Assembly: GCF_000280925.3 (NCBI RefSeq)
Contig: NZ_CP012109.1
Span: forward strand, 7,894,501-7,958,500
DNA: 64,000 bases
Direction of reading: 5' to 3'
Source: Myxococcus hansupus
GTDB taxonomy: Bacteria; Myxococcota; Myxococcia; Myxococcales; Myxococcaceae
Of this stretch, positions 50,671-59,879 are shown piece by piece. Within the stretch, counting starts at the first letter, position 1, and every line of letters begins with the position of its first letter. A program made the translations under genes and the position numbers. Under the pieces are notes generated by a model, which was not told the DNA's origin, ran no database searches, and worked only from the letters and a program-made list of their open reading frames with translations.

Positions 50671-52235
50671 GACCCGAAACCTCCAGGAACCAGCGAATCT
50701 CCCTGCACGGTGCCGCGCAGGCCCAGGTACGGCAGCGACTCCAGGTCGCGCCGCGCCACATCGATTTCCGGGGGCGGCGCGCTGGGCATCGGCGCTTTGC
50801 GGCTGACCCGGAACTCAGACAGATATCCATCCAGGGTGAGCCCGCTGAGCAGCCGGCCCGTGTTCACCCCGAAGGCCACCGACGTGGGCTGACGCAGCCC
50901 CGCCACCACCGGGCCCGCCGCGCTGAGCATGTTGGGCAGTTGGCCCGCGCAGGCCTTGCGCAGCCGCTCCAGCTCCGCCTCGCTGGACGCCAGCACCACG
51001 TGGTTGCAGTGGGTGGCGCGCACCAGCTTGTTGAACCCCTGGGAGAACAGGCCATTCAACGCGACCGCGTCCTCGGGGCTGCCCCACAGCACCGCCAGCT
51101 CCACCGGCATCAAGGCATCACCGCGCGGCGTCCACACCATCGCCACCTGCCGCGTGCGCGTGGGGCCCTTGCCGCCGTCCTCCTCCCAGTATTCCTTGAG
51201 CGTCTCCGGCGCCAGGGACTCCGGCAGCTTGAGCTGGAAGGCCAGCAGCACCGGCGTGTCCTCCGGCACCAGCTTGAGCAGGTCATCGGAGAGCGGCGCG
51301 GTGTCCAGGCGCGCGGGCCCGTCCATCAGCTTGCTCGCGATGCCCCGGGGCACCAGTTGGTTCGCCGTCACGCCGAACTGCAGCCGCGTGCCGGGCGCCA
51401 GTCCCAGCACGCTCGACAGGAGCTGCACCTCGCGGCCGTAGGCGTCCGCGTCGTAGCCCAGCTCGACGTCGACGCCGTCCGTGGGCTTCAGCTCCGGCAG
51501 CTCCGCGCACAAGCCATGGAGCACCGCCACCGGGTGGCGCGCGAGCACCAGCCGATCCGCGAGCCGGCCCGCCCACAGCGTCTGCTCCGCCACCAGCCAG
51601 CGCTTCATCTCATAGGCATCGGCGTGCCCACCGCCCGGGCAGTGCTGCGCCGTCATGCCGCCGCGGCTGGCCACGCCGTCCAGCGCGTCATACGCGGACG
51701 TCGCGGCGCGGCCCGGATTGGGAAGGATGAAGGCCGGCGTGCTGGAGCGCGCGTCGCCGCCGAACCACGTCACGCGGAACGGGGTGTCCAGGAGCTGACC
51801 CGCGAAGAGGTCCAGCACCGCGCCCTTGAAGCCCGCCTGGAGGTCCTCACCGGTGGAGCCGAAGAAGGCAGCCCACGCGCCGACGAAGCCCTGCCCCAGC
51901 GGCTTCTGGAGCTGGTCGCGCAGCCACGCGTTGGCGGCCAGCGCGTCACGCACCTTGCCCGGACGGTACACATCCACCCAGAGGGCGGAGGGCGCGGCGG
52001 TGCCGGGCACCTCGAGCTCCGTCATCGAGGGCTCGGGCATGCCTTCCGCGCTGGCGCCCGCGCTGGGAGGCCCCTTGCGCTCGTCACCCATCAAGTTCGT
52101 CACGGTGCCGCCGCCGTCGCCGGACGAGCCGCTGCGGCGCCCCAGGACGAAGGACCCGGCCACGGCGCCGCCCACGAGGACGGTGAACAGACCGATGAGG
52201 AGCGCCTTGGGAGGGCCGCTCTTGGGAGATGTCAT
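50667..52235 (-). CDS. Membrane-anchored protein of the macroglobulin operon (MagB-like position)
   Basis: 522 aa with one N-terminal helix (ALLIGLFTVLVGGAVAGSFVLG) and a large periplasmic part. The latter is alpha/beta with segments such as VTWFGGDARSSTPAFILPNPGRAA and VELAVLWGSPEDAVALNGLF, and two Cys. ATG 52235 overlaps the previous stop (ATGA), and its own stop overlaps the macroglobulin ATG, giving tight translational coupling. By position and topology it could match MagB of Pseudomonas, a partner of the macroglobulin MagD; I cannot confirm homology by eye. Probably anchors or regulates the macroglobulin. Confidence 0.72.
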   Translation of the reverse strand: MTSPKSGPPKALLIGLFTVLVGGAVAGSFVLGRRSGSSGDGGGTVTNLMGDERKGPPSAGASAEGMPEPSMTELEVPGTAAPSALWVDVYRPGKVRDALAANAWLRDQLQKPLGQGFVGAWAAFFGSTGEDLQAGFKGAVLDLFAGQLLDTPFRVTWFGGDARSSTPAFILPNPGRAATSAYDALDGVASRGGMTAQHCPGGGHADAYEMKRWLVAEQTLWAGRLADRLVLARHPVAVLHGLCAELPELKPTDGVDVELGYDADAYGREVQLLSSVLGLAPGTRLQFGVTANQLVPRGIASKLMDGPARLDTAPLSDDLLKLVPEDTPVLLAFQLKLPESLAPETLKEYWEEDGGKGPTRTRQVAMVWTPRGDALMPVELAVLWGSPEDAVALNGLFSQGFNKLVRATHCNHVVLASSEAELERLRKACAGQLPNMLSAAGPVVAGLRQPTSVAFGVNTGRLLSGLTLDGYLSEFRVSRKAPMPSAPPPEIDVARRDLESLPYLGLRGTVQGDSLVPGGFGS

Positions 52236-52852
52236 GACATCCACTCCTTGAAACGGAAGAAGCCGAGGAAGGAAGCGTTGCGCGGCACCGGGCGCCACTC
52301 CAGCGGCGCCTCGGTGGCCAGGTTTCGGAGGACGCCGGTGCGCACCGCGGCGCCCTTCTCCCCCGGGTGGTAGACGACGCGCGCGGGTGCGTGGGCCCGG
52401 TCCTCCGGGCGAACCACCAGCATCAGATGGAAGATGGGGCCGGCGTCCTGCTCCTGGCGGAAGGCCAGCACGTCGCCGGTGCGCAGCGACTCGCGCGTGG
52501 CGTCATCGCGGCCCAGGAGCTGGAAGTTGCGGTGGAGCAGCACCTCCGCGTCCGCGAACTCGGAGGGCTGGCCCTGGCCGTCGCGCCACAGCGGCGTGAC
52601 GAGCCGCTCGGGTGCCACGCGCTTGTAGGCGACGCGGTAGGCGAAGCGGATGAGGCCCGCGCAGTCACGCTGGTCCGGGTGCCACGCGGCGTCCTGCTTA
52701 CGCACCTGCGCCAGGGCCACCTGCGCCACCTCGCGCCGCAGCAGCACGTCGCGGGACTCGGGCGCAGCCGCGCTGAGCGCGTCCGGCTCCGCCACGCCCG
52801 ACGCGGGCGCCACGGAGGCATGCAGCAGCACGAGCAAGGGAAGGACGCGCAT
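52232..52852 (-). CDS. DUF1175 protein (YfaT/MagC-like)
   Basis: 206-aa exported protein with signal peptide (VLPLLVLLHASVAPASG). RDCAGLIRFAYRVAY and IFHLMLVV supply a Cys...His pair in the arrangement of NlpC/P60-like peptidases, to which DUF1175 appears related. GDVLAF between them is also typical. It occupies the same operon position as yfaT in E. coli and magC in Pseudomonas. Its last codons overlap the next gene by four bases. Enzymatic activity is not established for the family. Confidence 0.83.
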   Translation of the reverse strand: MRVLPLLVLLHASVAPASGVAEPDALSAAAPESRDVLLRREVAQVALAQVRKQDAAWHPDQRDCAGLIRFAYRVAYKRVAPERLVTPLWRDGQGQPSEFADAEVLLHRNFQLLGRDDATRESLRTGDVLAFRQEQDAGPIFHLMLVVRPEDRAHAPARVVYHPGEKGAAVRTGVLRNLATEAPLEWRPVPRNASFLGFFRFKEWMS

Positions 52853-52881
52853 GGAGGTGGACCCCGAAAGACGCGGAGGCG

Positions 52882-53772
52882 TCAGTACTCGCCCTCGCCG
52901 CCACCGCCGGACTGGAGCTCCTTGAGGGCCGCGTCCAGATTCGTCGGCCAGGCCGCGTGCTTCGGCTTCGGGTCCTGCGAGGGCACGTACACCTCCGCCT
53001 GACCGTTGCCGAGCATGTTCACCCAGGCCAGCACGCGCGTCGTGCCCGGCGTGGCCAGGGGGATGCGCACCATGCGGCGCACCTCGTTGGGCGTGCCCTC
53101 GAAGAGCGCCAGGTTCAGCGTGGCCACCGTGTGGGCCTTGTCGCCGCTGGGCCAGTAGTTCGTGGCCACCAGGTACACGCCCTTGGGCGGCGCGCGGTGG
53201 ATGTAGAGGTAGGGGCCGTACGCGGGCTGGTCGAAGTCACCGCCCTGCGAGTTGAGGAAGAACGTGCCGCCGGAGGGGCTCGCGGTGTCGGCCCAGTAGA
53301 CGTGCGCCATCTTCTGCACGTCGAGCGCGTCCCCCACGGCGCTCTCCGCGGTGGGCTCGTAGAGGTGCAGGTCGGTGTAGACGCCGTCGGTGTCGCTGGT
53401 GAGGACGACCTTGAAGGGCACCGGCGGAATCTGCGCGTAGCTGGTGGCCTGCGCGCGCGCGGTGCCGGCCTGATTGGTGGCCATCACCGTGACGATGTTC
53501 TTCCCGCTGGCCGCCGGGAACTTGCGGCTGAAGCGCCCGCGGTACGTGCGCATCAGGTAACGGTCACCGTTGATGGACACCACGATGGGGTCGATGGTGG
53601 TGTCGCTGACGGTGCCCTCGATGAGCATCATCCGGTCCACCGTCCAACCGCCCGAAGGCGCGGACAGCGTGACGGTGGGCATCGTCTGGCCCTTGCCAAT
53701 GGGCACACCCTGCTGGCGGGGATTGGCCGCGGGCGACTGCGACAGCAGCACGGCGAGGAGGACAGGCAGCAT
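52882..53772 (-). CDS. DUF2135 protein (YfaP/MagA-like)
   Basis: 296-aa exported protein, first gene of the macroglobulin operon. A short signal (MLPVLLAVLLSQSPA) is followed by an Ig-like segment (SGGWTVDRMMLIEGTVSD). The DUF2135 domain then contains VVLTSDTDGVYTDLHLYEP, LNSQGGDFDQPAYGPYLYIHRAPPKGVYLVATNYWPSG. ATG 53772 has AAGGA six bases upstream; the adjacent GTG at 53775 is less likely. MagA of Pseudomonas is described as part of the MagD complex, so a structural role is probable. Confidence 0.85.
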   Translation of the reverse strand: MLPVLLAVLLSQSPAANPRQQGVPIGKGQTMPTVTLSAPSGGWTVDRMMLIEGTVSDTTIDPIVVSINGDRYLMRTYRGRFSRKFPAASGKNIVTVMATNQAGTARAQATSYAQIPPVPFKVVLTSDTDGVYTDLHLYEPTAESAVGDALDVQKMAHVYWADTASPSGGTFFLNSQGGDFDQPAYGPYLYIHRAPPKGVYLVATNYWPSGDKAHTVATLNLALFEGTPNEVRRMVRIPLATPGTTRVLAWVNMLGNGQAEVYVPSQDPKPKHAAWPTNLDAALKELQSGGGGEGEY

Positions 53773-53796
53773 CACGCGTCCTTGAAGAAAGGAGGT

Positions 53797-53812
53797 CCGC
53801 GAGCGTTCGCGG
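53797..53812 (-). promoter_or_regulatory. Leader hairpin of the macroglobulin operon
   Basis: CCGCGA-ACGC-TCGCGG on the minus strand, followed by ACCTCCTTTCTT, lies 25 bases before the first gene's ATG. The stem plus pyrimidine-rich tract is terminator-like inside a leader, so attenuation is possible; GAACGCTCG may equally be a simple stabilising hairpin. Confidence 0.3.
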
Positions 53813-53974
53813 GCGGACAGACTGCGGCAGCACTGCCCTCCTTTTCAAGTCGCCTGCCAGCCGGCTGGGCGGGCGAACACCCCACGACGGGGCCGGACGT
53901 GTGGGCGAAAAGCCACGCCTGGCCGCCTGCCCGTGGTGCTCCAGCCGCGCTTTCCCATTTCCTGAGAGGCGCCG

Positions 53975-54002
53975 CACGCGGTGGGGGGCGACCCACCGCG
54001 TG
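53975..54002 (-). terminator. infC terminator hairpin
   Basis: CACGCGGTGGG with CCCACCGCGTG, a perfect 11-bp stem and 6-nt loop, begins 13 bases after the infC stop. No U-tract follows. It should isolate infC from the macroglobulin operon. Confidence 0.7.
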
Positions 54003-54015
54003 TCGGCGGCATCCC

Positions 54016-54768
<753 letters not shown>

Positions 54769-54796
54769 GGTGACTCTCCTCCGAATTGGGTTTCAG

Positions 54797-54823
54797 GCCT
54801 GCCCACCCAAAGGTGTGGCAGGC
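54797..54823 (-). promoter_or_regulatory. Leader hairpin upstream of infC
   Basis: On the minus strand GCCTGCCACACC-TTT-GGGTGGGCAGGC folds into a long stem a short distance upstream of the Shine-Dalgarno. It could modulate infC expression or mark processing. The rest of the 397-bp gap up to 55165 holds no gene that I can support; the infC promoter must be there, but I cannot place it. Confidence 0.4.
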
Positions 54824-55104
54824 AGGTCCGTGACAACAAGGGACCGTACACACATGTGAAGCGCCCCGCCCTGCTAGGGACCCAGGCCTGGCAGTGTAAC
54901 CCGCGGACCCAGGAGTGCATCCCAGTGCCCGCTCGCCCGGTAGAAAGGGGAGCCCTGGGTGAACTTTCCTCTTTGGGAGACGGTAACGCCAGAGATAACG
55001 CCCGAGCCGTCCACCTGCCGTGGAACCATGCCCCCAATGTACCCCCCAGGGGCCACGCCCGGGCGCCCCCGGGCTCCGCCCCCCAGGGCCGGGAATTGCC
55101 GGGT

Positions 55105-55136
55105 GGAAAACACACCGGACGGACAGGAACGTCCGG
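55105..55136 (-). terminator. Intrinsic terminator after the beta-helix lipoprotein
   Basis: Minus strand CCGGACG-TTCCTGTC-CGTCCGG followed by TGTGTTTTCC: a 7-bp stem and T-rich tail 29 bases past the stop at 55166. It is the clearest classical terminator in the window. Confidence 0.7.
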
Positions 55137-55165
55137 CCCGCCCATCCCCCTACCCGGACCCCGCG

Positions 55166-56845
55166 TCAGGGCAGCAGGCCCACGCTCCGTTCCGCCCACT
55201 CGGTTCCGGGGGCGGTGCGCAGGTCATCCACGGGAGGCGGCAGACGCTCCCAGTCGGACGGGCTCTCCGGCGGCACCTTGTTCGTGTTGGACACCCGGGC
55301 CCGGTAGAGCTGCCCGTCGTACATCACCAGGCGTCCGGCCGCATAGGTCACCAGCGGTGAGCCGGGCGCCCGGGTGGCCCGGTCCGTCCACATCTCCAGC
55401 GCCCGGGTGGGCGTGCCCGCCGGCAATCCGGTGTCCACGAACGCGAGCGGCGCCACCGCGCCATTCACGTTGCCCGTGGCCGTCACCACGCCCGAGGTGC
55501 CCGTCCCCCCGGTCAGCCCGTGAACGAGCCGGCGTCCGCCCTCCCAGCGGTTGTCCGTCAGCGTCACGGGCGAGCGGATGGCGTTCCCGAACCCGAAGAT
55601 GACGCCGGGGTCCGTCGCGGTCGGGTAGACCTCCGCGTAGCCGAAGTCGAGCCCCCGGAACGCGTTGCGCTCCCAGGTCAGCCGGTCCGTGTTCGCGGCG
55701 GTGCCGCCCACGTAGAGCCCCAGGCTGAGGGTGTCCGCGAAGTAGTTGTCGGTGAACTCGACGTTCAGCGGAGCATCCCCGGACTCCGCGCCCACGAAGA
55801 AGTTCAGCAGCGCCGCGGCGCCGCCCAGGAAGACGTTGTGATGGAAGCGGATGTGGCCACCGCGCACCTGCGCCTGGGCGTTGTGGTCCTGGTACTGCTG
55901 GAAGGCGGCCCGCCAGTCCAGGGCGCCGTAGGCGATGACGTTGTGGTGGACTTCGGCGCCGTCACCCAGGTTCTGGAGCTGGAGCGCCTCCGTGCCGGTC
56001 CGCACCAACCGGTTGTTGTAGACCTTGAGGCCCGAGCCCAGCGGCGTGGGCGCGCCCTGGGTGGAGCCGAAGTAGATGCCCTCGCTGGCGGTGTCGTGGA
56101 TGTAGAGGTCGTGCAGCCGGATGTCGTTGAGCGGCGGCACGGTGCCGCCCGAGCCCGACCGGTTGATGCGCAGGCCCGCGAAGCCCGCGCGGGTGATTTC
56201 GATGAACTCCACCTCGAAGCTGTGCGCGCCGCCGATGCCCAGCCCCATGTGGCCTTCGCTGAGGAACGCGTCGTCGCTCAAGAAGCCGTAGCGCTCGCGC
56301 GATGAGGCATAGGCGCCGCAGCGGTGGCCGGGGAAGTCCGCGTGGCCAGTGCCTGACTCCGGGTCGTAGCGGCCGGTGAGCACCCAGTGGGAGCCGCCGC
56401 CCATGGACCAGATGTAGCCCTGCGTGCTGCCCGGCCGGGGCCGCATGAGGACCTGTCCCCCGCTGTTGGTGATGACCAGCGGCCGGGACGCGCTGCGCTG
56501 CGGCAGGTTGCCCAGGTTGATGAGCGTGTAGTGGCCAGCGGCGACGTACAACCGGTCCAGCGTGCTCCAGTCCACGTCCGGGAAGCGCGCCTGCACGTCC
56601 GGGACGTACAGCTCGCCATTCGCGTTGGGGCCGGGGAGCGTGAAGGTGTTTCCGGGCGGTCCGAAGCGGCCAAAGGGCTCGCACGCCGAGGTCCCCGCGT
56701 CCCCCGTCCCCGCATCCGTCAGGCCCGCGTCCGAGCTGCCCGCGTCCGGCGAGGTGCCGCTGTCCGAAGGCCCGTCATCAGGGTCCCCCGAACACGCCGT
56801 GGCCACGAGAGCGAGGAGGACGAAAGCGGCGGCGCGTCGGTGCAT
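55166..56845 (-). CDS. Right-handed parallel beta-helix lipoprotein
   Basis: 559 aa from ATG 56845. The lipoprotein signal (AAAFVLLALVATAC) is followed by an Asp/Ser/Gly/Ala linker with SDAGLTDAGTGDAG repeats, common in myxobacterial surface proteins. The body has the rung pattern of pectate-lyase-like helices (NDIRLHDLYIHDTASEGIYFG, VYNNRLVRTGTEALQLQN, VHHNVIAYG, IRFHHNVFLGG, EFTDNYFADTLSLGLYVG). Such folds bind or cleave polysaccharides; no catalytic set is recognisable here. The far C-terminus (YAAGRLVMYDGQLYRARVSN) is a carbohydrate-binding-like strand pair. A terminator follows at 55105. Confidence 0.85.
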   Translation of the reverse strand: MHRRAAAFVLLALVATACSGDPDDGPSDSGTSPDAGSSDAGLTDAGTGDAGTSACEPFGRFGPPGNTFTLPGPNANGELYVPDVQARFPDVDWSTLDRLYVAAGHYTLINLGNLPQRSASRPLVITNSGGQVLMRPRPGSTQGYIWSMGGGSHWVLTGRYDPESGTGHADFPGHRCGAYASSRERYGFLSDDAFLSEGHMGLGIGGAHSFEVEFIEITRAGFAGLRINRSGSGGTVPPLNDIRLHDLYIHDTASEGIYFGSTQGAPTPLGSGLKVYNNRLVRTGTEALQLQNLGDGAEVHHNVIAYGALDWRAAFQQYQDHNAQAQVRGGHIRFHHNVFLGGAAALLNFFVGAESGDAPLNVEFTDNYFADTLSLGLYVGGTAANTDRLTWERNAFRGLDFGYAEVYPTATDPGVIFGFGNAIRSPVTLTDNRWEGGRRLVHGLTGGTGTSGVVTATGNVNGAVAPLAFVDTGLPAGTPTRALEMWTDRATRAPGSPLVTYAAGRLVMYDGQLYRARVSNTNKVPPESPSDWERLPPPVDDLRTAPGTEWAERSVGLLP

Positions 56846-56923
56846 GGACCAACTCCTGAGGCAGTGAGCGCTTCGGTGGACTTCCCGTGAGAGAGTGGGC
56901 GGTACCCGCATCGGAGTTACACC

Positions 56924-57979
56924 ATGAGTTCGCCCTCCTCGCCCATCGCCGCCGTGATTGCAGGACTGCTCGACACGCTGAACCGGGAGTCCCTCCCCGT
57001 CGCCGCGCCGCCCTCGGTGCAAACTTTCGATGAAGCCGCGCGAGCGCTCTATTCCATCGCGGCGCAGACACGGGCCACGCGGTTCTCCGTGTGGGCCGAC
57101 ACGCTGGATGACGGACAGGACGGCGCGGGCATCAGCCTCTTCTATGACGTCCCCGAAGCGCCGAACCCAACGGGGCTGCTCGGCGGCGAGCAGCGCGCGG
57201 TGCGACACCCTGTGGACGTGTCGCTGCATGGGCCGCTCACCGACGCGATGGCGGCGCTCGCGAAACGCGGCGCCGATGCCCTCCGCCCCAACCGAGGCAG
57301 CGTGAACGTCCCCTTGGACGCCGCCTCCCCGGAGCTGGAGTTCCGGGTCGTCTTCCAGCCGGGGACGCTGGGGCCGTGGGTCATCTCCGTGGCGCGGGAC
57401 TCACGGGTGCGCGACGCGTTCCCTCCGCTCTCCTCGCTGCCACTGTCCGCCGAGGAAGCCCGCTTCCTGTCCGAGCGCTTCTTGAAGCTCGACACCCTGC
57501 TCCAGGGACAGATGGTGCTGTTCACCGGAGCGCGAGGCTCGGGCCGGACCACGTCGTTGCACGCGGCCATCGAGGCCCTGCCCGACGACGTGCGGGGACT
57601 GGCCGCGCTGGAGGCGCCGCGTGCCTCCGACATCCGCATCGGCATCACCCGCCCCGACGGCGAGACGGCGATGCCCGGCACGCTCCGCGCCTTCCTCCGG
57701 CAAGACCCGGACCTGGTGTTCGCGGACGAGGTCCGCTCCGATGACGCGATGAAACTGCTCATCAACTCGGCGCTGACGGGGCACGGAGCGGTGGGCGTGC
57801 TCGAAGCCACGACGCCCGAAGCCGCGCTCCAGCGGGTGCGCGCCGCGCTCCCTGGCATTCCCGTGGCGCCGCTCTTCGTCCACCACAGCGTGGACGCGGC
57901 GTCTGGCGAACGGTCCATGGCGCTGTACCGCGTGGCCCAGGACAACGCGGACCACCTGGAGCGGTGGAAGCCCGACTGA
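56924..57979 (+). CDS. Degenerate GspE/PilT-like secretion NTPase
   Basis: 351 aa, cytoplasmic. The N-terminal part (residues 20-160) resembles the N2 domain of PilT/GspE ATPases. Then come [68 protein letters not shown] and the matching tail. The Walker A Lys is Arg (GSGRTT, codon CGG) and the His box lacks its His (VLEATTP for the usual STLHTND). Walker B Glu remains. It therefore looks like a pseudo-ATPase or one with altered activity. No pilin, secretin or GspF gene is nearby. ATG 56924 lies 78 bp from the divergent lipoprotein gene. Confidence 0.78.
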   Translation: MSSPSSPIAAVIAGLLDTLNRESLPVAAPPSVQTFDEAARALYSIAAQTRATRFSVWADTLDDGQDGAGISLFYDVPEAPNPTGLLGGEQRAVRHPVDVSLHGPLTDAMAALAKRGADALRPNRGSVNVPLDAASPELEFRVVFQPGTLGPWVISVARDSRVRDAFPPLSSLPLSAEEARFLSERFLKLDTLLQGQMVLFTGARGSGRTTSLHAAIEALPDDVRGLAALEAPRASDIRIGITRPDGETAMPGTLRAFLRQDPDLVFADEVRSDDAMKLLINSALTGHGAVGVLEATTPEAALQRVRAALPGIPVAPLFVHHSVDAASGERSMALYRVAQDNADHLERWKPD

Positions 57980-58071
57980 GCCACGCGCGGGTGTCACGCG
58001 GCGAGCAGGTGGCGCGGGGGCTCCGCGCGCTGACGCACACGAAGCACGGAGGATGTGCGAAACCCAGGGGC

Positions 58072-58686
58072 ATGAAGCGTCATGCCCCCGCCACGGAACG
58101 CAATCGCGAACCCCTCCTCGCCGTCCTTCGCGAGGTCCTCCCCGCCTCCGGCACGGTGTTGGAAATCGCCAGCGGCACCGGGCAACACGCGGTGTGGTTC
58201 TCTCGCGCGCTGCCCCACCTCACCTGGCAACCCACCGACATGGATGCCGACGCCTTGGAGAGCATCGAGGCCTGGCGTGAAGCGGAGGCCCTGCCCAACC
58301 TGCTGCCACCCCGCCGGCTGGACGCGAGCGCCGAGTCCTGGCCCGAGACTCGCGCGGACGCCATCCTCAACGTGAACATGATTCACATCAGCCCCTGGTC
58401 CGCCTGCGAGGGACTGATGCGCGGCGCGGGCCGAGTGCTCCCGCCCGGCGGCCTGCTCGTCATGTATGGCCCCTACTTCGTCGAGGGCCGCGAGACGGCG
58501 CCGAGCAACCTCGAGTTCGACGCCTCGCTCCGCGACAGGAATCCGGCGTGGGGCGTGCGCACGCTGGAGGCCGTCACCGCCGAGGCCGCGCGGCACGGAC
58601 TGGAGCGCGAGCGCGTGGTGGACATGCCCAGCAACAACCTCACCGTGGTCTTCCGTAAAGCCCGCCCCTCGGTCGCACCGCACTGA
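58072..58686 (+). CDS. DUF938 SAM-dependent methyltransferase-like protein
   Basis: 204 aa. The N-terminus [14 protein letters not shown] and [20 protein letters not shown] (motif I, SAM-binding) define the DUF938 group of class I methyltransferases. QPTDMD supplies the acidic residue for ribose, and [14 protein letters not shown] and [16 protein letters not shown] complete the fold. The substrate is unknown; relatives are found in bacteria and animals. ATG 58072 begins the conserved part. It stands between the NTPase-like gene and the TonB gene without overlap. Confidence 0.88.
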   Translation: MKRHAPATERNREPLLAVLREVLPASGTVLEIASGTGQHAVWFSRALPHLTWQPTDMDADALESIEAWREAEALPNLLPPRRLDASAESWPETRADAILNVNMIHISPWSACEGLMRGAGRVLPPGGLLVMYGPYFVEGRETAPSNLEFDASLRDRNPAWGVRTLEAVTAEAARHGLERERVVDMPSNNLTVVFRKARPSVAPH

Positions 58687-58809
58687 GACGGCGCCAACAC
58701 CCCTCGGGCGGAGTGAGGACCGCCGCACACGCCCGAGCCCCCCCGCCCGCTTCACGCGCGCGCCGCACGCCACTAACCCCACGGGTGGCGCGATGGGGAA
58801 GGGGGCACC

Positions 58810-59748
58810 ATGCCGGAGGATGAAACAGAAACGCGCACGCCCGAGACGCCGCTGTTCACCTCGGTCGCCCAGCCTCATGCGGCAGCGCCTCCAGGCCGCA
58901 AGCGGCTCTTCAGCCTGGTCCTCGTGGCCGTGGGGCTCCACGCCGCCATGCTCTTCGGCGTGGCCACCCTCTGGCGCGGCGTGCCGCGACGCATGGAGGG
59001 CGAGGCGACGCACGGCGAGGTCCTCGTGCTCCGACTGACGACGCCGCGCGCGCGGTCCGCTCCGGCCACCACCACGCCGCCCTCGTCGGACACCTCCGCC
59101 GCGGTCGCCACGCCGGACACCACCACGGCCCCCAAGCAACCCTCCCGGCTTCGCGCCGCGCGCAGGCCCCGACCCTTCCGAGCCCCCACGCCCCCGCGTG
59201 TCCCGCCCGAACCCCGCCCCCAAGCGCCCCCGCTCACGCGGCACGAGCCCGTGCCCGCGCCGAACATGCCAGCCTCCGGGCCCGGCGCGCCCACGCTCGC
59301 AGAGCCCCTGTCCGCCGCGCCGCCCGCGGGCCCTGCTTCAGACATCGAGGGCAGCCTGGCGGGACGTTCCGTCGCGGGCGCCGTCCAGCGCTCGCTCGGC
59401 CCTGGCGTCCCGGGGCTGCTCGTGGAGGCTCCTCCCGAGGTGTCCCCGGACGACACGGCGGACGCGGACCGCCGCGCGTTCGAACAGATGTTCCGCGACC
59501 GCTTCGAGGACCTGCCCTACCCGCATCAAGCCCGGATGGCGGGGCTCGAAGGCCAGTTCGTGCTGCGCATCTCCGTGGGCGTGCAAGGCCAGCTCGTGGA
59601 CCTCGGCGTGGTGGGCGCCTGCCCGCACTCCATCCTGTGTGATGCCGCGCTGGACGCCGTGCGCAAGGCCGCGCCCTTCCCACCACCGCCGCCCGCGCTC
59701 GGCGGCAGGGTCACCGTCGAGCTGCCATTCAACTTCCACCTGGAATGA
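58810..59748 (+). CDS. TonB-family energy transducer
   Basis: 312 aa. A cytoplasmic tail is followed by one membrane helix (RLFSLVLVAVGLHAAMLFGVA, with the Ser/His typical of TonB). A long Pro/Ala/Arg/Thr-rich periplasmic spacer reaches residue 200, and the C-terminal domain FEDLPYPHQARMAGLEGQFVLRISVGVQG, ending VTVELPFNFHLE, is the TonB_C fold. It couples the ExbBD motor to outer-membrane receptors. No exb genes are adjacent; exbD at 11055 is an orphan elsewhere in the window. A Cys pair (GACPHSILC) in the C-terminal domain is unusual. Confidence 0.88.
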   Translation: MPEDETETRTPETPLFTSVAQPHAAAPPGRKRLFSLVLVAVGLHAAMLFGVATLWRGVPRRMEGEATHGEVLVLRLTTPRARSAPATTTPPSSDTSAAVATPDTTTAPKQPSRLRAARRPRPFRAPTPPRVPPEPRPQAPPLTRHEPVPAPNMPASGPGAPTLAEPLSAAPPAGPASDIEGSLAGRSVAGAVQRSLGPGVPGLLVEAPPEVSPDDTADADRRAFEQMFRDRFEDLPYPHQARMAGLEGQFVLRISVGVQGQLVDLGVVGACPHSILCDAALDAVRKAAPFPPPPPALGGRVTVELPFNFHLE

Positions 59749-59879
59749 AGCCCGCCCCTTCACGGCAGCGTGCGAACAAGCAGGCGCCCGGAGGGCCCCC
59801 AGGTGGCGACCCGGGCCGTGCGCCGCCAGCCGTGCCCGGGAGAACGCTTGCACGCAGGCATGCATAGGTTCACCAAGCG

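Noticed and set aside
45193-50892. 1899-codon open frame on the plus strand
   Set aside because: It lies antisense to the alpha-2-macroglobulin operon, is His/Arg/Gln-biased with no domain sense, and is a by-product of third-position GC in the real gene.
54874-55113. 79-codon minus-strand frame between infC and the beta-helix lipoprotein gene
   Set aside because: No ribosome site, Gly/Arg-rich composition, and it lies in the infC upstream region.
59749-59879. yybP-ykoY manganese riboswitch expected before terC
   Set aside because: The leader lacks the conserved riboswitch sequences; only GC-rich sequence without a clear aptamer.
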